Below are positions 24,600 to 31,480 of a stretch of 64,000 bases of DNA, in pieces; the stretch's first letter is position 1; every line of letters begins with the position of its first letter. The position numbers and the translations under genes were made by a program. Under the pieces are notes generated by a model, which did not search any database, was not told the DNA's origin, and saw only the letters and a list, made by a program, of their open reading frames with translations. Location of the stretch: NCBI GenBank assembly GCA_037414955.1, contig JBBEWH010000074.1, positions 11,863-75,862 of the forward strand, given 5' to 3'. The DNA is from Phytohabitans sp037414955. GTDB taxonomy: Bacteria; Actinomycetota; Actinomycetes; Mycobacteriales; Micromonosporaceae.

Positions 24600-25353
24600 C
24601 TACGACGCTGAATTGCGCCTGCACAACCAACTCTTCCGCGCCGCCGCCCGCGTCGGCTCTCGCGACCATGTGCTCGACATCGGCTGTGGCACAGGCCAAT
24701 CCACGCGCGAGGCCGCCCGCGCCGCCGTCGCCGGAAGCGCGGTAGGCGTCGATCTCTCCGCCCCAATGCTCGAACGGGCCCGTCAGCTCAGCGACGACCA
24801 GGGACTGACCAACATCACCTACCAGCAGGCGGACGCCCAGGTTCACCACTTTCCACCGACGCGTTTCGACCTCTGTATCAGCAGGTTCGGAGCGATGTTC
24901 TTCGCCGACCCAGTCGCCGCGTTCACCAATATCGGGCGCGCTTTGCGCCCCGCGGCGCGCCTGGTGCTGCTGGTCTGGCAAGGGCGCGACCGCAATGAGT
25001 GGGCCACCGCGATCCGGCAGACGCTCACCGCCGCATCAGTCACACCCCGCGGTCCGGACCTGTTCTCGCTCGCCGACCCGACCGTCACGGAAGGCATCCT
25101 GGCGGCCGCCGGCTTCGCGGAAATCAGCTTCACCGATGTGCACGAGCCCGTCTACTACGGCCCGGACAGCGCCACCGCCTTCGATGCCGTGCTCCGCCTA
25201 TGGGAATTCAACGACCTGCTTGCCCACCTCGACACCGCGGCCGCCGAGCAAGCACGCACGCGGCTACGCACCACCCTCGACGCACACAACACCGAGGGCG
25301 GCGTGTACTTCGACTCGCGTGCCTGGATCGTCACAGCTCGCCGCCGTCACTGA
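24583..25353 (+). CDS. Class I SAM-dependent methyltransferase
   Basis: A 256-residue methyltransferase. The SAM-binding motif I is VLDIGCGTGQSTREAARA (about residue 28), motif II GVDLSAPMLERAR, and RFDLCISRFGAMFFADPVAAFTNIGRALRP is the usual post-motif strand and helix. It overlaps the end of the LLM oxidoreductase, which suggests a shared modification pathway for a small molecule. ATG 24583 is the first start giving the family N-terminus (MSDLFDYDAEL). Methyl acceptor unknown. Confidence 0.85.
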   Translation: MSDLFDYDAELRLHNQLFRAAARVGSRDHVLDIGCGTGQSTREAARAAVAGSAVGVDLSAPMLERARQLSDDQGLTNITYQQADAQVHHFPPTRFDLCISRFGAMFFADPVAAFTNIGRALRPAARLVLLVWQGRDRNEWATAIRQTLTAASVTPRGPDLFSLADPTVTEGILAAAGFAEISFTDVHEPVYYGPDSATAFDAVLRLWEFNDLLAHLDTAAAEQARTRLRTTLDAHNTEGGVYFDSRAWIVTARRRH

Positions 25354-25392
25354 ACATCCGGCCGCTGTTCGCCGCAGGTCGCAGACCAGGCC

Positions 25393-25418
25393 GGCGCCAC
25401 TTCCCGGTGAGTGGCGCC
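25393..25418. terminator. Bidirectional hairpin, methyltransferase / SnoaL-like
   Basis: Arms GGCGCCACT (25393-25401) and AGTGGCGCC (25410-25418), perfect 9-bp stem with 8-base loop, between two convergent stops (25353 and 25424). Confidence 0.75.
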
Positions 25419-25423
25419 ACCGA

Positions 25424-25786
25424 TCAAGGCGCGTAGACGGGTGCGAGATCGACGAAGATGCGGTAGTTCTCGATGAGGCCGTCCGCGCGTGTACGCCAGA
25501 TCGACACCGCCGGGACCGCGACGCTCTTACCGTCGAGTCGCTGATACGTGACCTCGGTCTCGGCTACCGTGTCGGCGCCGGCGTACCACTGGTTGACGAC
25601 CCGGTGCCGCAGCCCGTCGATGGTCGAGAAGAACGCTCCGATGCCGGCGACGATCGCCTCCCGGCCGACGAGCGGCTCGGCATTGCCGAACCTCAGGCAG
25701 GCGTCCTCGGCGAGGAATTCGCCGAAGGCAGCGGGGTCCTTCGTGTCGACCGCGGCGAACAACCGCCGCGTGGGGTCCTCTGACAT
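25424..25786 (-). CDS. SnoaL-like / nuclear transport factor 2 fold protein
   Basis: A 120-residue cone-shaped NTF2-fold protein: FAAVDTKDPAAFGEFLAEDACLRFGNAEPLVGREAIVAGIGAFFSTI at the start and a C-terminal strand VSIWRTRADGLIENYRIFVDLAPVY. Such proteins act as isomerases, hydrolases or ligand-binding proteins. ATG 25786 follows GAAGGAGG. Monocistronic. Substrate unknown. Confidence 0.8.
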   Translation of the reverse strand: MSEDPTRRLFAAVDTKDPAAFGEFLAEDACLRFGNAEPLVGREAIVAGIGAFFSTIDGLRHRVVNQWYAGADTVAETEVTYQRLDGKSVAVPAVSIWRTRADGLIENYRIFVDLAPVYAP

Positions 25787-25946
25787 TCACGCCTCCTTCG
25801 GACATCGCCGCGGCCCGGCGACCGGTGTGTGTCCCGGGTATGCCCGATCGTTGTCGTCTCACCGCCGCGGCGCCAGCGAACGTCGGTATGCCGTCACTGA
25901 CACGGAAGCGCTTGCCGCGACGTCAAGGCGCGTCGTTACGGAGCTG

Positions 25947-26849
25947 TCAGGTCAGCCGCTCCAGGACCAGCTCGTGCACCGCGTTGAGCAACTCTTCCTC
26001 GCGCTCGGAGTGTGCGGTGACGGTCACGACCGCCCGCAAACCTGGGCTGACAATCGCGTATTGCCCGTAGTGGCCGTCCATCCGGTAAGCGCCGGACCGG
26101 TCGATCCACACGCCGAGGCCATATCCATGCGTATACCGCTCGCCGTAGCTGACGGCACCAGTGTCGACAGGCTCGGCCGTCATCCGCCGCACATACGACG
26201 CCGGAAGGAGTTGGCGATCGCCCCACCGGCCTTCCTGGTACAGCAATCGCGCGAAGCGGGCGAGTTCATGGGTACGCAGGAAAAGGTCACTCTCGGCGAA
26301 CGGGTATCCCAGCGGGCAGGCGTGCCACGCCGGGTTGTGCAGGTCCAATGGCATGAACAGGCGAGGCAGCAGGTAGGAACGCAGGTTCGCACCGGTGACC
26401 CGCGCGATGACACGACCAATCGCGTACGGGCCGGAGCCGGTGTACGCGAAGCGGGTCCCCGGCGCGGCGTCCAGCGGCGCGGCGACGATCTCGTGGAGCA
26501 GGTCGGCGGCGGTGATGCGTTCGTCGGCGAACCAGCGGTGACTGGTGCCGCTCGTCATCGTCACCAGATGGCGCAGCGTGATGTCCTCGACCCCGTCGGC
26601 CGCCACCGCCCGTAGCTCGGTGAAGTGGTCGAGGAGCCGATCGTCGAGCGTGAGACGCCCTTCGGCCTCCGCGAACCCGAGCGCGACAGAGGTGAACGTC
26701 TTCGCGACGGAGTAGAGATTGACCCGGTCGTCGGATCGGACCCGACGCTCGATCGGCGGTCTGCCCTCGCGGTACAGGTGGATCCCGTACGTGCCGAGGC
26801 CGCACTCCCGATCGGTCCGCATGAAGTCGTCAAGGAGATCGTCGTCCAC
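25947..26849 (-). CDS. Cytoplasmic serine hydrolase, beta-lactamase-like
   Basis: A 300-residue class C beta-lactamase-family protein lacking a signal peptide, unlike the homologue at 3840. The SxxK is S47-V-A-K50, the YxN triad is Y-T-G (in FAYTGSGPYAIG, a substitution for YSN), and HYGQYAIVSPG stands at the HxG site, here H-Y-G. The altered second and third motifs make a beta-lactamase role unlikely; esterase or peptidase activity is more plausible. Monocistronic. It lies 97 bp before the GtrA gene on the same strand, whose stop is at 26889. Confidence 0.75.
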   Translation of the reverse strand: MDDDLLDDFMRTDRECGLGTYGIHLYREGRPPIERRVRSDDRVNLYSVAKTFTSVALGFAEAEGRLTLDDRLLDHFTELRAVAADGVEDITLRHLVTMTSGTSHRWFADERITAADLLHEIVAAPLDAAPGTRFAYTGSGPYAIGRVIARVTGANLRSYLLPRLFMPLDLHNPAWHACPLGYPFAESDLFLRTHELARFARLLYQEGRWGDRQLLPASYVRRMTAEPVDTGAVSYGERYTHGYGLGVWIDRSGAYRMDGHYGQYAIVSPGLRAVVTVTAHSEREEELLNAVHELVLERLT

Positions 26850-26888
26850 CGACCGATCCTACGTAGACCTGCCACGCCGGACGAACGT

Positions 26889-27344
26889 TTAGCGCGATGA
26901 ACCGACGCCGGTGGGTACCGGCCGCACACCATTGAGGTCGGTGCCCGCGGTGCGGCCGCGGGCGAAGACGTACAGGCGTAGCACCAGAAACCGCCCGGTT
27001 CCGGCGAGTCCGGAGGCGCCGAGGTAGACGGCCTGCTCCCAGCGCATGCTGGCGGACGGCTGCAGCACGTGCAGGAGGAGAACGGCGGCTGAGGTGACCA
27101 GGTAGGCGGCCGTGGCCGAACCGGCGGACTGCAGGTGCTGATGCCATTGCGCGCGCCGACCGGCGCCGAAGGTGAACCGTGCGTGGAGCTCCGTGCCAAG
27201 CAGGGTGGACGCGACGGTGATCAACGCGTTCGCGGCCACCCATGGCATGAGCGTGGCCACCAGCGGCACCGCGGCACTGGAGGCGAGCCCGACACCACCG
27301 CCGAACAGAACGAATCTGGCAAACCTCTGCATGATGTTCTCCAT
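26889..27344 (-). CDS. GtrA-like membrane protein
   Basis: A 151-residue polytopic protein with four predicted membrane helices, starting RFARFVLFGGGVGLASS, and with ITVASTLLGTELHARFTF between helices two and three, the characteristic GtrA loop. GtrA-like proteins are flippases or modifiers for polyprenyl-linked sugars of cell-envelope glycans. ATG 27344 is preferred; ATG 27332 is possible. The upstream region carries three tandem 11-bp repeats, a likely response-regulator site. The C-terminal tail is charged and cytoplasmic. Confidence 0.75.
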   Translation of the reverse strand: MENIMQRFARFVLFGGGVGLASSAAVPLVATLMPWVAANALITVASTLLGTELHARFTFGAGRRAQWHQHLQSAGSATAAYLVTSAAVLLLHVLQPSASMRWEQAVYLGASGLAGTGRFLVLRLYVFARGRTAGTDLNGVRPVPTGVGSSR

Positions 27345-27411
27345 CGAGCGGCCGTCATCTGGCGCTCGGCGGCTCGCATGTCCGCCGTGCACACCGACCA
27401 TGGCCGCCGCC

Positions 27412-27444
27412 GCTGACACCGCCCTAACAGCGCGCTGACACGCA
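27412..27444. promoter_or_regulatory. Three tandem 11-bp repeats, OmpR/PhoB-type binding site
   Basis: GCTGACACCGC, CCTAACAGCGC and GCTGACACGCA follow each other head to tail (27412-27422, 27423-27433, 27434-27444). Read toward the GtrA gene they give TGTCAGC / TGTTAGG / TGTCAGC spaced by 11 bp, one DNA turn, as for OmpR/PhoB-family response regulators. They lie 68 bp upstream of the GtrA start. No two-component genes are in the window. Confidence 0.6.
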
Positions 27445-27564
27445 CCCTCGGCCCGCATCAACGCGATGGCGGCGGCATGGAGCGAACCCAGGCGACATAT
27501 AGACCAGCATGGATGGAGTGGGTTATGATCTCCATGCCGTGGGACCGTCCTTTGAGGAGATCCG

Positions 27565-27981
27565 ATGAACCCTGCTCGCCTGAACGACCTCGTCACCACG
27601 CTCTTCCGGATCGTACTTGGCCTGCTATTCGCGGTCCACGGCGCCTCGTCGCTGTTCGGCGTCTTCGGCGGCAATCGCGGGTCCGGCGAAGCGATCGCCT
27701 TCGGCACATGGCCCGGCTGGTGGGCAGCGCTGATCCAGTTCGTCGGCGGCGCACTGGTCATGGCCGGTCTGGGCACCCGCGTCGCCGCGACCATCTGCTC
27801 CGGCTCCATGGCGTACGCGTACTTCGTCGTGCACCAACCGGACGCTCTGCTCCCCCTCAACAACGGCGGCGAGTTGTCCGCGCTGTTCTGCTGGTCGTTC
27901 CTGCTGGTCGCGGTGCTCGGCCCAGGCAAGTGGTCGGTGGACTCGATGCTGGCTCAGCGGCGGGCGGCGACGACCGCCTAA
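27565..27981 (+). CDS. DoxX family membrane protein
   Basis: A 138-residue four-helix membrane protein: FRIVLGLLFAVHGASSLFGVFGG and WWAALIQFVGGALVMAGLGTRVAA, with the usual short loops. DoxX-like proteins form small membrane complexes that touch thiol or quinone chemistry; the exact role is unsettled. ATG 27565 follows GAGGAG. Upstream is an inverted repeat, GCATGGA (27507-27513) and TCCATGC (27531-27537), a possible operator. Divergent from the GtrA gene. Confidence 0.8.
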   Translation: MNPARLNDLVTTLFRIVLGLLFAVHGASSLFGVFGGNRGSGEAIAFGTWPGWWAALIQFVGGALVMAGLGTRVAATICSGSMAYAYFVVHQPDALLPLNNGGELSALFCWSFLLVAVLGPGKWSVDSMLAQRRAATTA

Positions 27982-28010
27982 TCCGGCTTACCGACCCGCG
28001 AAGAGGTGGC

Positions 28011-28044
28011 GGCGCTGGCTCCTGCTGTTGCATGAGCCAGCGCC
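28011..28044. terminator. Bidirectional hairpin, DoxX / small membrane protein
   Basis: Perfect 11-bp arms GGCGCTGGCTC (28011-28021) and GAGCCAGCGCC (28034-28044), 12-base loop. It ends one base before the stop of the opposing small gene. Confidence 0.8.
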
Positions 28045-28045
28045 G

Positions 28046-28243
28046 TCAGGGCCCGTAGTCCACCTCGATCCCCTTGTCGATGTTGACGTAGCCGCCGCTG
28101 GCGCAGACCACCAGGAGGAGGATGATGATCAGGACGAGGACGGTGGCCTTGACCGGGCGCCGCTCCTCGATCGCGGTGACCAGTGACCGCACCGCGAGCG
28201 CGACGAGCCCCAGCGTGAAGATAATGCCGACGGCCGCTCCCAT
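28046..28243 (-). CDS. Small two-helix membrane protein
   Basis: A 65-residue protein with two hydrophobic segments: residues 3-20 (AAVGIIFTLGLVALAVRSL) and 30-48 (KATVLVLIIILLLVVCASGG), joined by the short basic loop EERRP. It is found only as a hypothetical protein by eye; no domain recognised. ATG 28243 follows GGGAGGG at good distance, and the terminator hairpin abuts its stop, which together support translation. A much longer frame upstream of it is a shadow. Confidence 0.6.
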   Translation of the reverse strand: MGAAVGIIFTLGLVALAVRSLVTAIEERRPVKATVLVLIIILLLVVCASGGYVNIDKGIEVDYGP

Positions 28244-28321
28244 GCGCCCTCCCTGCCCTCCATCGTAGAGCCCGCCATCACCGTCCTCTTCAGACTGGCG
28301 CGGCCGTCCTATCATCGGGCC

Positions 28322-28813
28322 ATGGAGCCGCCCGAGCAGGTCGAAGAGCCGTCGCCGGAAAGGCCCACACGGCCGCCCGAGCAGGTGGAGAAGCCGGTCC
28401 GGGTCGGAGTCTGGCTCGCGGTCGCAGGCGTCGTCGTGGTGTGCGGCGTGTTCTTCGGGCACCGGCTCCTTTCGTCGGTGCTCACCTCCACGAGCGAGCT
28501 GAGCCCCGACGAGAACGCGGCCACGGTGGCGACGGTCGCGTACATGGACGCCGTCCTCGCCGACGACCTGCACACCGCATACGGCCTCACCTGCATGAAG
28601 ATCCACCAAGAGATGACGCTGTCCGAGTTCGAGAAGTATCAGTCGGACCGCTACCAGATCAGCCGCTACGAGCTCGTCGACGTGCACGTCTCGTCGGCCG
28701 ACGGCGGGCTCAGCGCGGTAGTGGAGACCCAGATGTACATGACCAACGGCGACACCTTCCCACAGAACGTCGCGGTCACCAAAGAGAGCGCTGGGTGGCG
28801 GGTCTGCGAGTGA
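28322..28813 (+). CDS. Membrane-anchored NTF2-like (DUF4878-type) protein
   Basis: A 163-residue protein. Residues 1-25 are Pro/Glu-rich and cytoplasmic, 27-47 form one membrane helix (RVGVWLAVAGVVVVCGVFFG), and the remainder is exported. The outside part (AATVATVAYMDAVLADDLHTAYGLTCMKIHQEMTLSEFEKYQSDR ... GWRVCE) looks like the lumazine/NTF2-like DUF4878 type, with two or more cysteines able to form a disulfide. No enzyme motif. ATG 28322 is the first start. Divergent from the small membrane gene. Function unknown. Confidence 0.7.
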   Translation: MEPPEQVEEPSPERPTRPPEQVEKPVRVGVWLAVAGVVVVCGVFFGHRLLSSVLTSTSELSPDENAATVATVAYMDAVLADDLHTAYGLTCMKIHQEMTLSEFEKYQSDRYQISRYELVDVHVSSADGGLSAVVETQMYMTNGDTFPQNVAVTKESAGWRVCE

Positions 28814-28817
28814 ATTG

Positions 28818-28941
28818 TCAAGACCTGTGGATGGACGGTTCCGTCGGGTCGGTTCGTAGGTGGAATCGGGTGTAGGTTTCGAAGTTGGCGATGGGTTGGA
28901 AGCCTAGACGCTGGAGCAGTGCCACGCTGCGGTGGTTGCCG
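28818..28941 (-). pseudogene. GNAT acetyltransferase, C-terminal remnant
   Basis: The coding-strand reading GVTHGNHRSVALLQRLGF followed by FETYTRFHLRT is the last helix and strand of a GNAT-family N-acetyltransferase (the N-x-x-S...LxRLGF signature). Nothing of the acetyl-CoA-binding core precedes it; the frame upstream belongs to sigma-factor debris. It lies 4 bp after the stop of the plus-strand gene. Truncated and non-functional. Confidence 0.65.
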
Positions 28942-28945
28942 TGGG

Positions 28946-29193
28946 TTACGCCGGCGACGCATGCACCTTTCGGTTCAGCCACACCTTCCCGCCGCGGAGC
29001 TTCGCCCACAGCTCGGGTAGGTCCTTCTTCGCTCCGGCGACGGCGGTGATGCCCAACTTTTCCGGGGCGCGAGATGGTCGCGATCGGACAGTCCCAATAG
29101 GAATGCCAAGCGTCTCGGCGGCCTGCGCGTAGTCCATGTCCGCCCACACATATTGGTGGCGACACCCAACAGCCAGGGACGCGGCGAGCTCAA
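28946..29193 (-). pseudogene. ECF sigma factor remnant, deleted and frameshifted
   Basis: Two pieces of an extracytoplasmic-function sigma factor lie in different frames. Near 29145-29190, PRPWLLGVATNMCG is the end of region 2 (usual form W-L-x-I-A-x-N). From 29149, DMDYAQAAETLGIPIGTVRSR is the region 4 helix-turn-helix that contacts the -35 box. Regions in between are missing and the frame changes, so it is dead. Together with the GNAT tail it makes a composite of gene fragments next to a TetR operator. Confidence 0.7.
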
Positions 29194-29230
29194 CTAGCTA
29201 CGGTTGCGTAGCTACGGCTAGGTAGCTAGT
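29193..29230. promoter_or_regulatory. Extended dyad operator of the TetR-GH39 unit
   Basis: The outer arms ACTAGCTAC (29193-29201) and GTAGCTAGT (29222-29230) are perfect complements, and the self-complementary octamer GTAGCTAC (29208-29215) sits exactly at the centre, with 6-bp spacers each side. The whole 38-bp array ends 8 bp before the TetR start, an ideal place for autorepression by a TetR dimer or pair of dimers. Confidence 0.75.
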
Positions 29231-29238
29231 GTGGGATC

Positions 29239-29862
29239 ATGGTTGCCGACGATGGGCGCGGGCGAAGCCGACGCTCGCTGGACGACGTGCTGAACGCCTG
29301 CCGAGCCGCGGTGCTCGCCGAGGTGGCGGAGACCGGCCTTGGCCGGCTCGCCGTCGAGGGAGTAGCCCGGCGCGCCGGGGTCGCGAAGACCTCGGTCTAC
29401 CGGCATTGGCCCTCGATCGAGGAGCTGCTCCTTGACGCGCTCAGCCACGCCCACCCCGTCGAGGTCGCCACCCCGGGCGGCGGCAACCTGCGCGCGGACC
29501 TGATGCGGTCACTGGAGCAGTTGGTCGACTGGCTCGGCGGGCCCACCGCGCCGGCCGTCGCGGCGATCCTCAGCGAGCGGCAACGCCGGCCAGATCTCGT
29601 CGAAGCCCTCTACGACCGCGTCTTCGACACACACGGCGGTCGGTTCACCCGCACCGTCATCGACCACTACGCCGAGCGCGGTGAGATCGACGCCCGGCTG
29701 GTCACGCCAATCGTCGTCGACATCGGCGAAGCCTTGGTGATCAAACACCAGATCGACACCGGAGCACTTCCCGACACCGAAGTCCGCGCGGCAATCGTCG
29801 ACCAGGCGATCCTGCCCGCGCTCGGTTTCCCACACAGACTGGATGAAGGGGACGACACATGA
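29239..29862 (+). CDS. TetR family regulator coupled to a GH39 gene
   Basis: A 207-residue TetR protein with the helix-turn-helix in residues 17-62 (VARRAGVAKTSVYRHWPSIEELL) and a C-terminal domain of the TetR_C_16-like kind (LGGPTAPAVAAILSERQRRPDLVEALYDRVF). ATG 29239 lies directly after a 38-bp dyad operator. Its last codon overlaps the start of the GH39-like gene (ATGA at 29859), so repressor and glycosidase are one transcript. The likely inducer is a sugar or glycoside released by the enzyme. Confidence 0.85.
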   Translation: MVADDGRGRSRRSLDDVLNACRAAVLAEVAETGLGRLAVEGVARRAGVAKTSVYRHWPSIEELLLDALSHAHPVEVATPGGGNLRADLMRSLEQLVDWLGGPTAPAVAAILSERQRRPDLVEALYDRVFDTHGGRFTRTVIDHYAERGEIDARLVTPIVVDIGEALVIKHQIDTGALPDTEVRAAIVDQAILPALGFPHRLDEGDDT

Positions 29863-31334
29863 CCACGATCGAGCCCGCTGTGCCGGCGGCCCCACCCGCT
29901 GGGGTGCAGGTGGACTGGACCGCGACGACCGGCACCTCCCGCACGACACTCACCACCCATCTGTGGACCGCACCGCCGCTGCGCCGCGATTCCCCGATCC
30001 ACGACAAGGCCTTCGACGCCCTGCGCGAGTTGCGCGTCGACCTCGCCCGCTTCCTGCCCTGGTTCTCCCACCCCCGCATCGCGGTCCCCGCGCTGACCCC
30101 ACCGACCGCCACCGCAACGTCGTGGAACTTCGAGCTGCTCGATCCCTTCGTCGAGGACTTCGTCGACGCCAGCGGCGGTCGACCCATCGTGGCCAACTTC
30201 GCGACGATACCGACCTGGATGTTCGTCACGCCCGAACCGGTGGCGGTCCCGGACGACCCGGATGAGATCCAATGGGACTACGAGCAGGGCACCGAGCTGC
30301 GCGACCCCACCTGCGCGGAGGTGGCCGACTACTTCTACCGGGTGGCCAGTTGGTACACCGCCGGCGGCTTCACCGACGAGCTGGGCCGGTGGCACGAGTC
30401 CGGCCACCGCTACCGCTTCGCGTACTGGGAGGTGCTCTGCGAGCCGGACATCGGTCACCGCCTCTCGCCCGAGACATACACCAGGCTCTACGACGCGGTC
30501 GTGGCGCGGCTGGCCCCGCTCGACCCGGACATGAAGTTCATCGGTCTGTCGCTCAGCCACATCCACCACCAGCCCGAATACTTCTGGAGCTTTCTCGACC
30601 CGGCCAACCACGCCCCCGGTGTCCCGCTCGACGCGTTCTCGTACCACTTCTACGCCTCACCGGAGATCGCGAACCCGTTCGGTGAGTTCGGCAACGCCCC
30701 ATACGCGCATTGGCGGGACATCTTCTTCGCCCAGGCCGACGCGTTCGTCGACCAGGTGCGTTTCATCGACTCCATCCGTCGTCGCATCGCGCCCCACACC
30801 GCCACGTTCATCAACGAACTGGGCACCTACCCGCCCGACGTGATGAACCCGGCGCCGCGCATCCCCGACGAATACTGGGCGTTGAGCGGCTCGGTCCAGT
30901 CATACCTGTGGTCGAAACTCGTCGAGATCGGCATCGACCTGGTCGGCATCGCCGAATTCATGGACTATCCCGGCATGATTCCCGGAACCAGCCTCATCGA
31001 CTGGGAAACCGGCGCACCCAACGCCCGCTACCACGCGCTGGCCCTGCTGCTGCGACACTTCGGTCCCGGCGACGCCCTGGTGGCCACCACGACGGGGGTG
31101 CCCGGCTTTCCCGACCCGCGCATCCACGCGCAGGCGTTCCTGACCACCGACGGCCGGCGCAAGCTGCTACTGGTCAACAAGACGGCCGCACCGGTCGAGG
31201 TCAGCCTCCCGCAAGACACCGGACAGCCGACGCTGGAACAGACCGGCGTCTCCGCCGTCGCCGGGCATCCCGCGACCATCGGAAGCCGACCGATCGTCCT
31301 CGACGCCCACGCCACCGCCGTGGTCGCCTTCTAA
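29859..31334 (+). CDS. GH39-like glycoside hydrolase
   Basis: A 491-residue cytoplasmic enzyme without a signal peptide. The TIM-barrel catalytic domain (about residues 45-395) resembles GH39: the acid/base Glu lies in FAYWEVLCEPDIGH (usual form W-x-x-x-N-E-P, here C-E-P), and the nucleophile Glu in TATFINELGTYPPD. The last 90 residues are a beta-sandwich (RRKLLLVNKTAAPVEVSLP), common in GH39. Members cleave beta-xylosides or alpha-L-iduronides; which applies is not evident. Coupled to TetR by ATGA, and followed by a strong bidirectional terminator shared with the GH5 gene. Confidence 0.75.
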   Translation: MTTIEPAVPAAPPAGVQVDWTATTGTSRTTLTTHLWTAPPLRRDSPIHDKAFDALRELRVDLARFLPWFSHPRIAVPALTPPTATATSWNFELLDPFVEDFVDASGGRPIVANFATIPTWMFVTPEPVAVPDDPDEIQWDYEQGTELRDPTCAEVADYFYRVASWYTAGGFTDELGRWHESGHRYRFAYWEVLCEPDIGHRLSPETYTRLYDAVVARLAPLDPDMKFIGLSLSHIHHQPEYFWSFLDPANHAPGVPLDAFSYHFYASPEIANPFGEFGNAPYAHWRDIFFAQADAFVDQVRFIDSIRRRIAPHTATFINELGTYPPDVMNPAPRIPDEYWALSGSVQSYLWSKLVEIGIDLVGIAEFMDYPGMIPGTSLIDWETGAPNARYHALALLLRHFGPGDALVATTTGVPGFPDPRIHAQAFLTTDGRRKLLLVNKTAAPVEVSLPQDTGQPTLEQTGVSAVAGHPATIGSRPIVLDAHATAVVAF

Positions 31335-31358
31335 ACTCGGCGTCAAGGGAAGCCCTCG

Positions 31359-31378
31359 CGATCAAGGGCAACCGCACG
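31359..31378 (+). repeat. Second copy of the dispersed GATCAAGG element
   Basis: CGATCAAGGGCAACCGCACG matches 19 of 20 bases of the right arm at 14674-14693 (in reverse complement). Here it is a single arm, just after the GH39 stop. Confidence 0.6.
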
Positions 31379-31428
31379 TTCACCGCCGTCGATACTGGAC
31401 ACGGCTGGACACGCCAGCAGGAGTGGAG

Positions 31429-31471
31429 GCGGTGACCCCGGCCTGGGTAACGGGTAGGCCGGGGTCACCGC
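31429..31471. terminator. Strong bidirectional terminator, GH39 / GH5
   Basis: Perfect 16-bp arms, GCGGTGACCCCGGCCT (31429-31444) and AGGCCGGGGTCACCGC (31456-31471), with an 11-base loop. It stands between the convergent stops at 31334 and 31481. Confidence 0.85.
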
Positions 31472-31480
31472 GAGATTGGG

